A stretch of DNA of 26,598 bases from Ichthyophonus hoferi (Eukaryota > Opisthokonta > Ichthyosporea > Ichthyophonida > Ichthyophonidae), in contig NAOQ01000421.1 in the NCBI GenBank assembly GCA_002751075.1, positions 6,156 through 32,753 on the forward strand. Reading direction: 5' to 3'. The notes beneath the pieces are model-generated. The model had not been told where the DNA came from. It did no database searches and saw nothing but the letters and a program-made list of their open reading frames with translations. This document shows positions 11,501-22,998 of this stretch, piece after piece. The number at the start of each line of letters is the position of its first letter. The first letter of the stretch is position 1. The translations under genes and the position numbers were made by a program.

Positions 11501-12363
11501 AAAATATTATGTGATAATTTGTCAGATTTAACTTCAATTGACCCACACAGCCATTCTTTTACATGGAATGTAAAAGGGTAAATAATCAAAAATTGACCCT
11601 CATTATTCTGTTGAGTAGGGAGGGGTTGTCTCGGGTGTAGGCGACATCTTGTGTTGTCAATAAGAAACTTTCTTGTCTCTGCCTCCACTTTTTTTTTTCG
11701 TCTCGAGTGCTCTAAAAACCACCCTTTTAAAATAAATTTGGCGCACGCAGTCACGTTTATGGGGAGTGCTCGGAGACGGACCTGTTAAGAAAAAAAATGA
11801 AAGTGAGGAAAATGGGTAGAGAACCAATCCCGGGGTTCTTTTTTAGTGCTCATCGAAGGAATAACCCCTTGTGGACGGCATATCGAGTTTTGTGTAAGCA
11901 TAAACGTCATGAATATTATTGAAATAAAATACTTATTGGTCTTTATCGTGTTGCTCATTTAGTATCTTTATTCCTGGTTGGCATTTTAAATTAAGAAAGC
12001 TATATAAAAAAAAGTGCAGGATTTCAAGATGATGTATAAATTTATTATAACTCGGATGCAAATTTACATACCTATATACATGTATAATTAATTATATATG
12101 ATCTAATAAATTTAATAGTTTTCACGTATGTATGTATGTATGTATAACAACATGGGCCTATGTTTACCTACCTCTATCATGCCATGTATATTGGACCCTG
12201 CCTCCACATCCTTTAAAGGACGAATGAGACCCGTATCCAAATCGTCCACATCAGTAAGAAGGATTTTAACTGATGCATTATCAGTATAAACCTTTTTCTG
12301 CTTCGTTATTTCATATTCCCCTTCCGCCACCTTCTCTTTCTTGTCTTTCTTCCATAGTAGCAT
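8540..12363 (-). CDS. Arrestin-fold protein with C-terminal C2 domain, 4 exons
   Basis: Predicted exons on the - strand: 12363-12172, 11781-10948, 10101-9691 and 9007-8540, all phase 0, giving about 634 residues. Acceptors have clear pyrimidine tracts (a T8CTTAACAG-type site before 11781; CTTACTCCCACAG before 9007). Residues about 28-180 look like an arrestin N domain (KVYTDNASVKILL, GSNIHGMIE, AKFILKGWFLEHS, then YPFTFHVKEW and VKYEIHVKI strands). Residues about 264-304 are an acidic insert (GDDKDDDW, EGEDEEKN). Residues about 323-425 fit the arrestin C domain (NIVFICDITNKTKTSVEAAE, then FEFDSQRISVEYSAILKI). Residues about 480-600 are a C2 domain (LSIEIVRARGLPRMD, DPYVTIWV, NPIWNEKFHF, YDWDKSSADDEVG) with the Asp ligands expected for Ca2+. 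Known arrestin-domain proteins act as trafficking or ubiquitin-ligase adaptors, and C2 domains bind membranes; an adaptor recruited by Ca2+/lipid is inference. The start is uncertain: the frame is open upstream to 12441, and another 5' exon is possible. The exon 3 donor (CGG/GTATGG) is only moderate. If it is wrong, the C2 exon might start at Met 9082 as a separate gene. Confidence 0.8.
9008..9690 (-). other. Intron 3 of the arrestin-C2 gene
   Basis: Separates the arrestin C domain from the C2 domain. It contains an inverted pair of CRE-like half sites, CTGACGT-GGG-ACGTCAG, at 9477-9493. Nothing else is recognisable. Confidence 0.6.
10102..10947 (-). other. Intron 2 of the arrestin-C2 gene
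   Basis: About 850 bases, AT-rich, from the donor following LIQ (CAG/gtttgt) to the acceptor CACTTTCCAG. No repeat, RNA gene or coding feature was recognised. It splits the arrestin C domain between two strands of its sandwich. Confidence 0.65.
12173..12363 (-). other. First recognised exon of the arrestin-C2 gene (start choice)
   Basis: The Met at 12363 gives the N-terminus MLLWKKDKKEKVAEG, a basic, soluble leader before the first arrestin strand. The frame stays open to a Met at 12441 through a hydrophobic MLIILLIF stretch. An AG at about 12393 follows a mixed pyrimidine tract and could be an acceptor for an unseen upstream exon. The 12363 start is preferred for simplicity, but it is not proven. 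Confidence 0.45.
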
Positions 12364-12997
12364 GTGTGATCTATTTTGATTGCATAACACCTTTCCCGAG
12401 GTAAAGGGTGGAAAATTAAAAATTAATAAAATTATAAGCAATTATTTATTTTTTATAAAAAAATAAAAAAATCATAGGTCAAAAAAATATTGATATTAGC
12501 ATTTCTATTTAACTCATGAGGTCCCAGAGAGTATATACAATTGAGCAGGTGCCGATCGTCAGCAGCGTCGGAAAGTAGCTTTTGCACTCGACCACTCTCG
12601 CTTTCCTTCTAATAAGAAAGGAAACAAGCCCAATTGCCAGCATTTATCTTACCACAGTTAAAAGCCCTCGTACTTTCTAAATGGAATATGTTAATTATTC
12701 AAATAACTGTTTATAAAATGGCATAAAAAACAATTGTAAGCCAGGATGTTGATACCTACATTATGAATAGAATAAGACGCCGCATGATCTTTAGCGAATA
12801 GAAATTAGCGCTACATTCCAATCTTGTATTTTTTATTGAGCCGCAACATCGCCGTAACTGGCCTAGTAACTTAAAATCCATTTGCAAAGAATATTAAGCT
12901 ATCAATTTATCCAATACAGTATATCAATGGTGTAACAAATTATTTTCATTTATTTGGGTTGTAAACAGCTTAGTTCTTAATTTTACAATATTTTGTG

Positions 12998-13722
12998 ATT
13001 GGTGAGTAAACTTTCATAATTAAAAGTCATGGTTGAGAGTAAACCATAAAATTAGCCAATCATGTGGGGGACATTTTTAGCTCTGAGCCGCCCAATCACG
13101 CTATTTTTAGTGTAACCTATCTTAATCATTTAAATAAAGATAATAGCATTCCTTTGCGTATTTGAGTTATATTGGTTACGAAAATGTGATCTATCCTATA
13201 CAAAGTGACTATTGGTCTATTATCCTTACATAAAAACTCCGAACTGATTTAATATCTTTAAAATTTTAAACTCGAATTAAATTCCAAACATTTAGACAGG
13301 AAAAGCATAAATAAGTCTAAAAGTCTAATCCTAATATTAACTGACCAATTGGTGCGTATTTTTTTGGAATTGTACATTATTATTAGCTTATCATAATCTA
13401 AAAATATGAGCGACACAAAGAGGATAGATTACATGTGGATTAAACACAAAATGAGCGGATCTCTGAATGTAAAGTTCTAATTTTCTAAAAGCCTGGCCTT
13501 ATATTATCAAGTTGAGTTCAACCAACAATATGAGGTTCATTAACAGCTGAGTTATGTTAGCTAATAAAAATAGATTATGTACGAAAGATAAAGAGGTTAA
13601 ATTTAATACTTGATTATTAGCCAATATATTAGATTTAATATGATTTTAAATTAGCCAATGGTTGGAACAATAATGTATACCTTTTATGAGCCATAATTGA
13701 TATTGAGTCGCCCGATAATTGG
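12998..13722. promoter_or_regulatory. CCAAT-box cluster
   Basis: Ten CCAAT or ATTGG pentamers lie in about 725 bases: 12998, 13056, 13092, 13171, 13211, 13345, 13348 (the last two form the palindrome CCAATTGG), 13621, 13655 and 13718. About one or two would be expected at this base composition. Several sit in AGCCAAT, the NF-Y-preferred context. A dense, two-orientation cluster between divergent genes suggests a bidirectional regulatory region. That role is inference. Confidence 0.5.
13084..13093 (+). promoter_or_regulatory. TGAGCCGCC element next to AGCCAAT
   Basis: TGAGCCGCCC stands out in AT-rich DNA. It follows AGCCAAT (13054-13060) by about 25 bases and runs into a second CCAAT. One-mismatch relatives occur at 13704 (TGAGTCGCCC) and about 12837 (TGAGCCGCA). 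An exact TGAGCCGCC lies at 24336-24344 upstream of another gene. No factor is assigned. Confidence 0.4.
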
Positions 13723-15173
13723 TGTAATATCACAATTTGTAAAAGAAAATAAACAATCATCTAGATCTCTTTACCCACGTTCCACGTAATGAACAAAAAA
13801 AAGGCTAATCAGAGATAGGTAATATAATTTAATTTTCTCAAGTGCTCTGCTTATCATGTCACTACAACCGTTTTTATCATACCTATTTAATAATAACAAT
13901 TTCCAATATAAAATATATAAATAATAATAGCAAATAATTATAACAATTAAAATTAAATATTTGACCATAGATTGATAAGTCACTCGCTGTTACATGTTAC
14001 TGGTGCAATACCCAATAGCATCTATCAGGGAATTTCATTTAATCTGTATTGTTGTATTCTTAACCCCAATTATCAAAACTGTTCTTCATATACCAATGGC
14101 AGTAATAATTATCGTAGGGAAAGGTTTTACATAAAGTTTATGCCAACAACAAACCTTTTTTTTGACGTAATATATATTACGATTCAGTTCGACTACAACT
14201 AGGCAAGTGACATTTCTCTTATACATGTATTTACACACTTGAATACACCCTCGTATACATAACCACCCCGCAAAGTCTACATACTACAGACGCACACATA
14301 TTTTTAACATTGTCATTTTACTTGGTTTTCCAATTACCCATGCACTTATCTCCACACCCCACTTCAGCACACAGCTGTACATGTGCTTTGTTTGTAGCCT
14401 TGAAAGCGTTTTATTTTTCTCCGAGGTTCATTTATTATTTATGTGCGCAGTCAACGCATTTACTATAGGGCTATATCTAAAAATTTACGAAGTTTATTCT
14501 CACCATTACTCACCTATACACCTATACCTGTGTATACTGGTTTTCATAATTTAACTAATCAACCTTCTACGCTGCATTGCTTATATATGCACAAGCAGTA
14601 TAAACATCTTGTCATATATGTATATTATAGTACACATTTTCAACCTGTCTAGTTTTACTGGACAAGTATACTTTATCTCTAATAGACATTTTCTATCTCT
14701 GTACCATGAGCATGTATAACGAGAGCGAAATTACATGTTTACACGAGTCGCTATAGCCGTCCACAAACCCCTTTATACCCATACATACAGTCATATGTGC
14801 ACCTCTCAGTACAAGTATACCTCCCTTTTATCCTAATGTCATTACCAGACACATTCATAGGGTCCCTAAGTCGCCTTTTTATCCCATATTAGTTCAAAAC
14901 TATCGTACCGATTACTATATTAATATATAGTATATATAATATTATTATATATAATATTATTTTATTTTACTTCTTGTATGCTTACCAACAGCAATACATC
15001 AATACATATATGCCACCTTACACCTTACTTATATTCATCTGTATTTTAATTTAATGGTTTATATTGTTGTAAACCTCAGCACACAATACCCATCACTCAT
15101 TATTTCTTTTTTCCTTTTTCCTTTGAAATTACACCATACCAGTATAATATACATACATACCCGCTGTATAAGC

Positions 15174-18100
15174 ATGGCAAGCATTAGTGCATTGCCCACT
15201 TCCATCCCACCCACTCCGCCTACTAAACAGAGACAGAAATCGGAGGAAGCATCATTTAAATTAATATTCGATGAAGCACCATCTATATATACTGTAAATA
15301 GCCGCGACAGTGATGATCACGATCGATTGGTGGACATAAATAACGGGATAGAGTCGACTGCCTCTGAGATTGGGAGTAGTATAGTAGCCATAATAGTAAG
15401 GACCAATAATGAACCAGGACATGTTACTAGTAATAAGGAAGTGAAAGAGGTATGCTTATATCTATGCTTATGTGTATGTGTGTATGTGTATGTGTATGTA
15501 TGCTATCTGCTATTGTTATTTTCACAAGGATGGAATGGGTTTATACATATAAACTATAGACTTTCTTAATGTGCTCTACATTTTTTCTTTCTTGTAAAAG
15601 ATGAATGTTTGAAGCACACCAACGTGTCACGTGTCAATCTATTCTCTTATTGGTTCCCGGGTGCATGTAGTTTATACGTATCTCAGAACTATAGACTCGC
15701 CTATAAATAAGAGTTATTATAATATCAGGGTATCTGTATCTGAGACAAAAAATAGGGCACATACTTGTAATTACAAAGCAAAGCTAAAATAGGGCTACGC
15801 CAATCACTAGCCATATATATATATTATTTCTTACGTTAATTTATACATGTGTAAATATTGGTCCATATATATATATATATATGTATGTGTGTGTACTTAT
15901 ACTATAAACAATGGTATATCTGGACATAGATATATCCTTTGGTAAACTGTGCACGTATCTTCCTTGGTAGAATATATTTGTAGGTACTTGAGTGTCCTTA
16001 GCTTTTACGAGTACTTAACCTACACGTCTATATATATGTAGCAACATACATACATGTAATTCCTTTCTACCTATTTCAACACCAAACTTCTTCCCTTAAT
16101 TCTCTGCTAACAACAACATTACACCACTCCCATACCATATCATACCATACTACACCGTCACAATCATAATCACATAGGAAACCGACAATAGCAATATGGA
16201 CACAAACCAGAACCAACTTAATCAACATAATATTAGAAACACCGCCACAGCCACCACAATCGACACTGAAGACACATCCGAATGGACCTGCCTAGTATGC
16301 TATGAATCTAAGTGCACCCGTTTTAACTGGAGGGGTATCACCATGTCCTGCGGATGCAATGTATGCGCCTCCTGCTTCAAAGCATGGTGCACCCTCAAGG
16401 TGGATGACAGGGTCGTGGATATACACTGCCCTTTACAACGTGGGTATAAAACCAATACTTTAATGTGGCAATCATTGTCTTGCATTAATTTGTAATACAA
16501 ATATATGTTTATATATTGAGGTGAGTTTTAATTTTAATTTTTTGATTTGACTTGTGATTTTGTGCATGGTTAAATTTCTTCGATTTTTTGGCAGAGTTTG
16601 TGTAATCCTTTTGGTTATATGGGTAATAAATTTAATACCAAATCTATTATTATTATTATTATTATTATTATTATGACTATTGTTATTGCTATTATTGTTG
16701 TTTTTATTATTATTACTACGATTTCCTTTACCGACTTGCCGTCCCCTTACATATCCCATAATGAAATAATAATAACGCCGAGATACTCCCGCAGCCTGTG
16801 ACATTGTGGTACCTGAATGTGTATTACTTGCTCTATTAGACCGAGAACACTGGGTGAAATACCAACAGGTATGCAAGAGGGAGGCAGTATGGGTGTATGT
16901 TTGTGTTTATGTTGATGTATGTATTTTCATTTCAAAGCAAACACTAGAGTGTGATTATATTTCAACGATGCATATACTTGCATGTGAGGCAGAAATAATG
17001 TATATGGGTATCTATGTGTATGTGCTACATATTCTGTATTATATATTATATACTATGTATACTAACATGATACTATACATTATACTATCTATACTTACAG
17101 TACAAGACAGATGTGATCCATAGTGACTATGTCAAGACCTGTCCAACCTGTGGGGTCATTACTTTCAAATCTACCGAAAATAATGTGGTGTGTACTAAGT
17201 GCCATACTCCATGGTGCTTTCACTGCCATTCTCCCTCCCACCCCAATATAGAATGTGCTCAGTTTCAGGTGCGATACATATGTGTTTGTATATATATATG
17301 ATAGATATGTATATAGATTATGCATATCCAATGCAAAGGCGTTGTTTTACCGCATTCAATAGAACATTAGGTTCATATAGCAAAGTGCGTTTCTAAAACA
17401 GTAAGGTTTTCCGTTTTGTTTTACGTTAGTGATTAGTTGCTCCTGTTGTTGACTATATGTATATGTATTTGTATTTGTGGTTACACTTGGTAATGTATGT
17501 CTAAGTAATCAGGGTTTTATGAAATTTAGATTAAAATCATGTACTTTGACTTCAAGCTATCGTTTGTGTCTGTTTCATCACCTATATGTCACAATCAATA
17601 TTAACTTACTTGTTAGCAAAACGAAAATGGCTTCTTGTCCCGCAATAAGTATGAAATCTATGTATATTTAAAGTTATGAAATGTCATTACATGTATATAC
17701 GTTTGTGTGTTTGTGTGAATATATTTATATACATGTCCCCCTTGCTGCAAGTACTTTGTTTCACATCTATTATTTAATTATACCCCAGGCACAAAAACAT
17801 GATGTCATATATAGACATATATATGCATGTATAGCTAACTACTTTTGGCTACCTATGTTTGGATTTGCAACTTACATTTATTAAACCTTAAATGTGAACA
17901 TACTGCATATGCTATGACAACTACCTATAATACACATATCACATATCCTACATACACTACCTATCCTACCTATATGCACTACATATCCTACACACCACAT
18001 ATACCACATATGTCATATATACAGGCACCTTATAGTAAATTCCGAAGATGGAGTAAGAAACATGCTTCCAGCTGTCCAGTGTGTCAGGCCCCTATCCAAA

Positions 18101-19080
18101 AGGCTGAAGGCTGCAACCACATGAACTGCAGGGTGTGCAATGCCCACTACTGCTATGGCTGTGGAGTTCTCTTTGTTAATGGTGATGTGGACCCAGCCCT
18201 TCATAAGTGCCGCTCGGTATGTATGTTTGTATATATATATGCACCTCTTTTCTTGTCTCTTTAATTGTATCTCCCTTATACATTGGCTCTTCAAGACTCT
18301 ATGTCATTCCCCTTTTCCGTCTCTCTGGTACATACGCATATATACTCCCTATGTTATTATCTAACCGTGTTTCTTTGTTATTCCTTCCCGGCGTATCACT
18401 TTAATGCATATACTTGCCCTCTCTATGCATCCCTCAATTAAAATAATTTAAAACCATATAAATCCCACGCCACTCTATAGTGATCTAATGCAATATCCAT
18501 ATTATAGTATTATAATGTGAAAGTAATAATTTATAATGATTTCCCTTGCTCTTTTATAGGTTTTATAACGTATGGGTACGCATACCGTTCTACACACCAT
18601 CATATATGCTATCATACAATATATATATATACTTATAGATATACCATTATTAAGGGAATTGAACCTACCTAGGTATTCCCCCAATACGAATTTATATTTT
18701 CTCTCTTAACTATCCTACGCCATAGAGCGTCATTCAATTATATATATATTAGGTTATATATTAGGTTATATATTAAGTATATGAAACCCATAAACAATTC
18801 ATTCTTGCCTTTTATTATAGTCACTGTGTATATGTATGCCCATTAACAGTTTAATCAATGTCTCTAATAGGGATCGTGGAAGCGTCGAGGAAGAACTACA
18901 GCCACAACAACACTTGCTGTAGGAGCACTAACATTAGGCCTTGTGGTGGGAGTACCACTGTGTATTGTAGGGGGTATTATCGTAGGAACCGGATGGGGGG
19001 TTTATTATAGTATTAGTAAACCTTTAGAGTTAATACATCAGTTACGAACTGATGTGAAGCGATCCTCTCGAAAGGGTTAG
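15174..19080 (+). CDS. RBR E3 ubiquitin ligase, RNF217-like, complete, 6 exons
   Basis: Exons: 15174-15449, 16178-16439, 16795-16868, 17101-17268, 18025-18216 and 18871-19080 (TAG at the end). They give 393 residues with consistent phases and GT-AG introns. RBR ligases accept ubiquitin from an E2 bound at RING1 onto a RING2 cysteine before transfer to substrate. RING1 spans about 130-181 (CLVC, SCGCNVCASC, IHCPLQPC). IBR spans about 218-256 (CPTCG, CTKCHTPWCFHCHSPSH). RING2 spans about 277-322 (CPVC, GCNHMNCRVC, HYCYGC, HKC), with C290 as the expected catalytic cysteine. After RING2 comes a basic patch (SWKRRGR) and a Gly/Val-rich hydrophobic stretch, about 336-371, that fits a C-terminal membrane anchor. 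That layout, plus WCFHCHSPSHP and the short RING1-IBR spacing, is closest to RNF217; RNF144/RNF19 are alternatives. Residues 1-125 are low-complexity and polar. The start at 15174 has a good context (AGCATGG). An in-frame upstream Met at 15054 leads through AT-rich sequence that looks like 5' UTR. Confidence 0.93.
15450..16177 (+). other. Intron 1 of the RBR ligase gene
   Basis: Begins with a TATGTG microsatellite (about 15460-15500). Around 15620-15660 it has a less AT-rich patch with CACGTG and ATTGG that could be regulatory. It ends in a CATAC-rich tract before the CACATAG acceptor. Confidence 0.6.
16646..16680. repeat. TTA trinucleotide microsatellite
   Basis: About ten TTA units inside intron 2 (16440-16794) of the RBR ligase gene, followed by degenerate TTATTG sequence to about 16720. 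It generates spurious poly-Ile and poly-Asn frames. Confidence 0.9.
17269..18024 (+). other. Intron 4 of the RBR ligase gene
   Basis: AT-rich, with a CATAT/CCTAC-rich simple stretch (about 17925-18015) just before the TATACAG acceptor. No gene is seen. Confidence 0.6.
18217..18870 (+). other. Intron 5 of the RBR ligase gene
   Basis: Non-coding. Contains a short tandem array of ATATATTAGGTT at 18744-18775 (2.7 copies). Confidence 0.65.
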
Positions 19081-19420
19081 AGTATAGTATGATACTCATA
19101 TACTATACTATACTATACTATAATAATGATAGCAGTTGATGCCTGTAGAATTACTGCTGATATTACTCCTGGCGGGCTATAGATTATGTCTATGTATGCA
19201 TAAATACATAGAAATGCGCTCATGTATACATACACCCATACCCATTGAATTGTAGTACATACATAGGCATGGAAATCTAACCAGTCTAGGTTTATGTTAC
19301 TATTAATCTGTACCCTCTTATCTGCAATTGTAAATGCTGGTGTATATTAACGTTTACTTTGATTATATATTATTAGTGGCCCCTTGAGTTTTAATGCTCT
19401 GGAGAATCCAACAAATTGTA

Positions 19421-19426
19421 AATAAA
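19421..19426 (+). terminator. Candidate poly(A) signal of the RBR ligase gene
   Basis: AATAAA about 340 bases after the stop codon, within a run AATAAAATAATA. Plausible 3' end for the upstream gene. Confidence 0.5.
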
Positions 19427-21833
19427 ATAATATGCTATGTATGTGTGTATAGTATGGTACATAACGGAGTGACCCCTAGATCCACTACTGATACATAACA
19501 AAGATGTACACATATTGTACTTTACTTGTTATGTAAACTGGCACATATATGTCGATTGATACGATCTATAATATTTAGCCGATAATATAGATCTAGATCT
19601 AATTTTACTACTATATATAGTGTATATTAGAATTAGAATTATAAAATGGAACGATCCATAATGTAGGATTAACCACGCTTTTTTCAAAGGGCTAAATGGT
19701 ATGAAGTCCCTTATAGGCACATATAAATGGACCCGCCATGAGATAGGGTTGCATAATTACTTATATACCTATTTAACAACTAGTGTTAGGATCTAATATT
19801 ACGTGCTACAGAGAGGGTAATTCTACACGTTTAAATTGCACTAAATACTAATAAAAACCATCGATCACTAAACTAAAACAACCTGACATTATGATTGGCT
19901 CTCACATTTCATGTGTCAATTTTTGTCAGCCTTTTTTTCCTGGCCAATCGAGAGCTGTTAACTGGTGCTATTCCCGATGATCGCGGTATTATAACAGATA
20001 CTACATTTAAGCTCCAATAGTATATATATAGTCTATGAACCTGGGTACACCTTAGCTACCCTTCCTCCATTATCACATCAACCTGCTCGAGTATGATAAC
20101 GAAATACATGATGTGGGACTAGATATTAAATTGTAGTCTTTTGATTGCACGTGTCCTATAGGTGCATTAGTACACTATATAACAATATAACAATACTTTT
20201 CATTGCTATCTTGGGAAATGGTTACAAGATTCCATGACTATAAACCACATAACATTAGTTCTATTACTAAGGATGCAATTAAAGAGAATATAATTTCTAT
20301 CAAAAGGCCTAATAAACTTGGTTGTGATTAACACACTGTAGGACATCATGTATTGGTGTACTACCCCACAATATACTGATATTTCTCTAAACAAGTCCTG
20401 ACAATACTGACTCATTTTGGTATTTATTCTCAATATGGAACCCCTAATTCTATTATATATACTCCCAATATTTCTTGAATTAACTTTAACTGTATCCCAT
20501 GAAAGCAAGTATAAGGCTGACAGTAAATGAAGATCAAATACGCCAGTTCACATCTTTGAAGACAGTCAATCACATATCTGTATATCAAAGAGTAACAGTA
20601 TAACAAGGAATAACAAGAACTTCCAGGTGAAGGTACGATTACATCAAGTCAGAATTCGGGATGATGTTTTATATACATAGCATGTGCCAATGACTGTTTG
20701 AAAAGCAGACATTAACTATGGCCTAGTCTCAAACCGACTTGATTAGAGTTTGTGCTGTTTATTATTAAAAACTTGACGTTTATAGCCTTACAAATATAGA
20801 GTTGTAGGGAGCATATTTTCATATGGAGTGAATTTATGTAGTATTATGTATGTAGTAGTTTATCGTGAAGTTGACAAGTTCCTTGTGGATTAACCGCTAT
20901 TATTATTGCTAAAGTGCCTAGAGTCAGCTTATCATAACTATACTATATTTTTACCAAGTAATATATATATATACCTACATTTCCTAAGTTATTAGAAAAA
21001 TAAGTATTTATGGAATTTAATCTAAGGTGTTTATCCATCTTAAAGATGAATTGTTGGATGGTGAAACCTCTGACTCATTGAAAGTGTTGTTAAGTTCTTT
21101 GTACAATAGTCCAGTTTACATCTGAGTCATATGACTCTCTCAGACAAGACTTGGGCTACGTGTTCAATGCCTGAGAGGGCTTAAAGGCTACTCTACGTAA
21201 CTCTAACCTCAACTCTGCCACTACTGGATCCTGCATGCCAATTGACTCGTATCCTAAGTCAACATATATCACAACTACTTTCAGCAACTTTTCCTTGCTT
21301 TAACACATATAATAGGGTATTGTTTGTTGAAACAGATTAGCTTTTTTATATATTATATCTCAGGTTTTTTTCAGACTTAGTGATGTAACACTAGGTTCTG
21401 CTTACTTGTGCCGTTATATCTAATAAGGAGTATAGTATAGTGATCACAGCTGAATTAATTATGTAGAAATTTGATCAATTACGTAAATAAGTTTAGAACA
21501 AGATGACGGAAGCTTCTGAAATCAGGAGAGGCTTCCATATTCTATGATAGATAGGGTTTGTGGCCATGGGTATAGTTCAAATCAAAATAATGCAGTTGGA
21601 GCAGATACTGATATAGAAAATATGAAGCATCAAAATGAGCTCTAATTGGAGGCTACTACATTTATAGGGAACATATTAGACTTATAACAAGGAAAAACGT
21701 AACCGTAATTGGTAAGAGGCTAAACTTAAAGCATTGCCCAATGTTCTATTAGTCTCACCTATATATTCAACCCCAGAATCTCAGTCGATACCAGATGTGA
21801 GTAGTTTACTATTTTAAGTGTTTCATTGTTAAT

Positions 21834-22115
21834 ATGGTTAAGGCCATTCTCCACACAGCAGAGAAAATCAAACTAAACAGTAAAAGAAAAGAGTTAGTGT
21901 CTATATATCATAAGGGCACATGCATTCTAGTACTAAGAAAGAAACACGGAACTGTTCTAAAATCAGACTTATGTGATGAAGCTAAATCGGTACAAGGAAA
22001 CTTGGATGTCACTTTCAACAAATTAGAGGAATTGCTATCCAATATGATATTCTGTTATTATAGTGTGGGTAAAATGATTAACCTTGTAATGATGTATATT
22101 ATTGCAACCTTATAG
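21834..22115 (+). other. Unrecognised 93-codon open frame
   Basis: Encodes a charged segment (KAILHTAEKIKLNSKRKE; KSDLCDEAKSVQGNLD) ending in a hydrophobic tail. The preceding 300 bases have similar protein-like composition in broken frames. It could be a decayed coding sequence of unknown origin or chance. No motif, splice site pair or homologue was recognised. Confidence 0.2.
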
Positions 22116-22998
22116 ATGGGTAGAAAAAAGTGGACTTGCAACATTATGGTTAGATGTAAGTGTCATTATATTCTATATTTTCCTTTCTGGTTCTCATAGT
22201 CAAAAAATGTCAGGCTTTGTTCAATATTTGGATTGTCAAAATACCATATACTGACTAGATTATAAAGAGTTTACTACACAAAGTACATATATAAGTAGAG
22301 GAAATTGGAAGTGTGTACATATACAGTGAAGAAGGTTGTAAAAGTATACACTAATGTGTATAAGTTGCTAAAACAGTTAATATTTAAAATAACCTTGAAA
22401 TATTTGATTACCAACAACCTGAAAGTATTTTATAACAGTACGAATAAAGCAAATTTTCCTATCAAGACATTATATTATACAAATTTAGGTTATAAGAAGA
22501 CCTTTAAAGTATAAAATAGCAAAAACTCTCACAATAAGCCAGTCTAAACAGTTATCTCATATAAGTGATTAATAAAAACCAGCAAGCGAAATTACATTAG
22601 TTATTTAAATAATTGCAATAACTTATTAGTATGCATAGTTAAGGATAAAGGATGCTCTTATACATATTATATAAATACTCTCTTGCCAAACAGTCCGTTA
22701 CAATAAGTTTAAAGTATTACAAGTATCTGCCAAACTGCCATGGAAATTATAATATTAGACATTGTCTATTTTCTGACATCCACAGTGATTGCCCATTGAA
22801 AATAAACAATATTTATAGCTATATTTATTATTACCTTTTGTTTGAACCAAAATAATATTCAACTAACATATTGACTACAGCATTCAACTAATAAAACTAT
22901 TAAAACAAGTAGTGTATAGAAATGAATTTTTTAGACAGTTATCCCACCTAAAGTATTTTTTGTACATTTTTTTTTTTTAATTTAGCAAGGATTTTTTT

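Larger units (their letters stand above)
12364..15173. other. Divergent intergenic region between arrestin-C2 and RBR genes
   Basis: About 2.8 kb with no confident gene. It probably holds the promoters of both flanking genes, which point away from each other. It has a dense CCAAT cluster (separate entry), AT-rich palindromic sequence around 14925-14965, and short open frames (for example 13771-13983 on -, 13972-14202 and 14443-14652 on +) that match nothing known. Confidence 0.7.

Noticed and set aside
12590-12635. Pyrimidine/purine hairpin CTTTCCTT...AAGGAAA
   Set aside because: Short, bulged stem with no terminal repeats or target duplication; too weak to call a transposon end or RNA.
13972-14202. 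Open frame with Cys and N-glycosylation-like sequons (NCS, NGS)
   Set aside because: Resembles an extracellular exon superficially, but has no partner exons, and the sequons are common in Asn-rich AT sequence.
15054-15173. Upstream in-frame Met for the RBR ligase
   Set aside because: The 40 added residues come from AT-rich sequence typical of 5' UTR here, and the Met at 15174 has the better context.
20206-20508. 100-codon open frame on the - strand
   Set aside because: Length is within chance for this many frames; no motif, splice structure or compositional signal.
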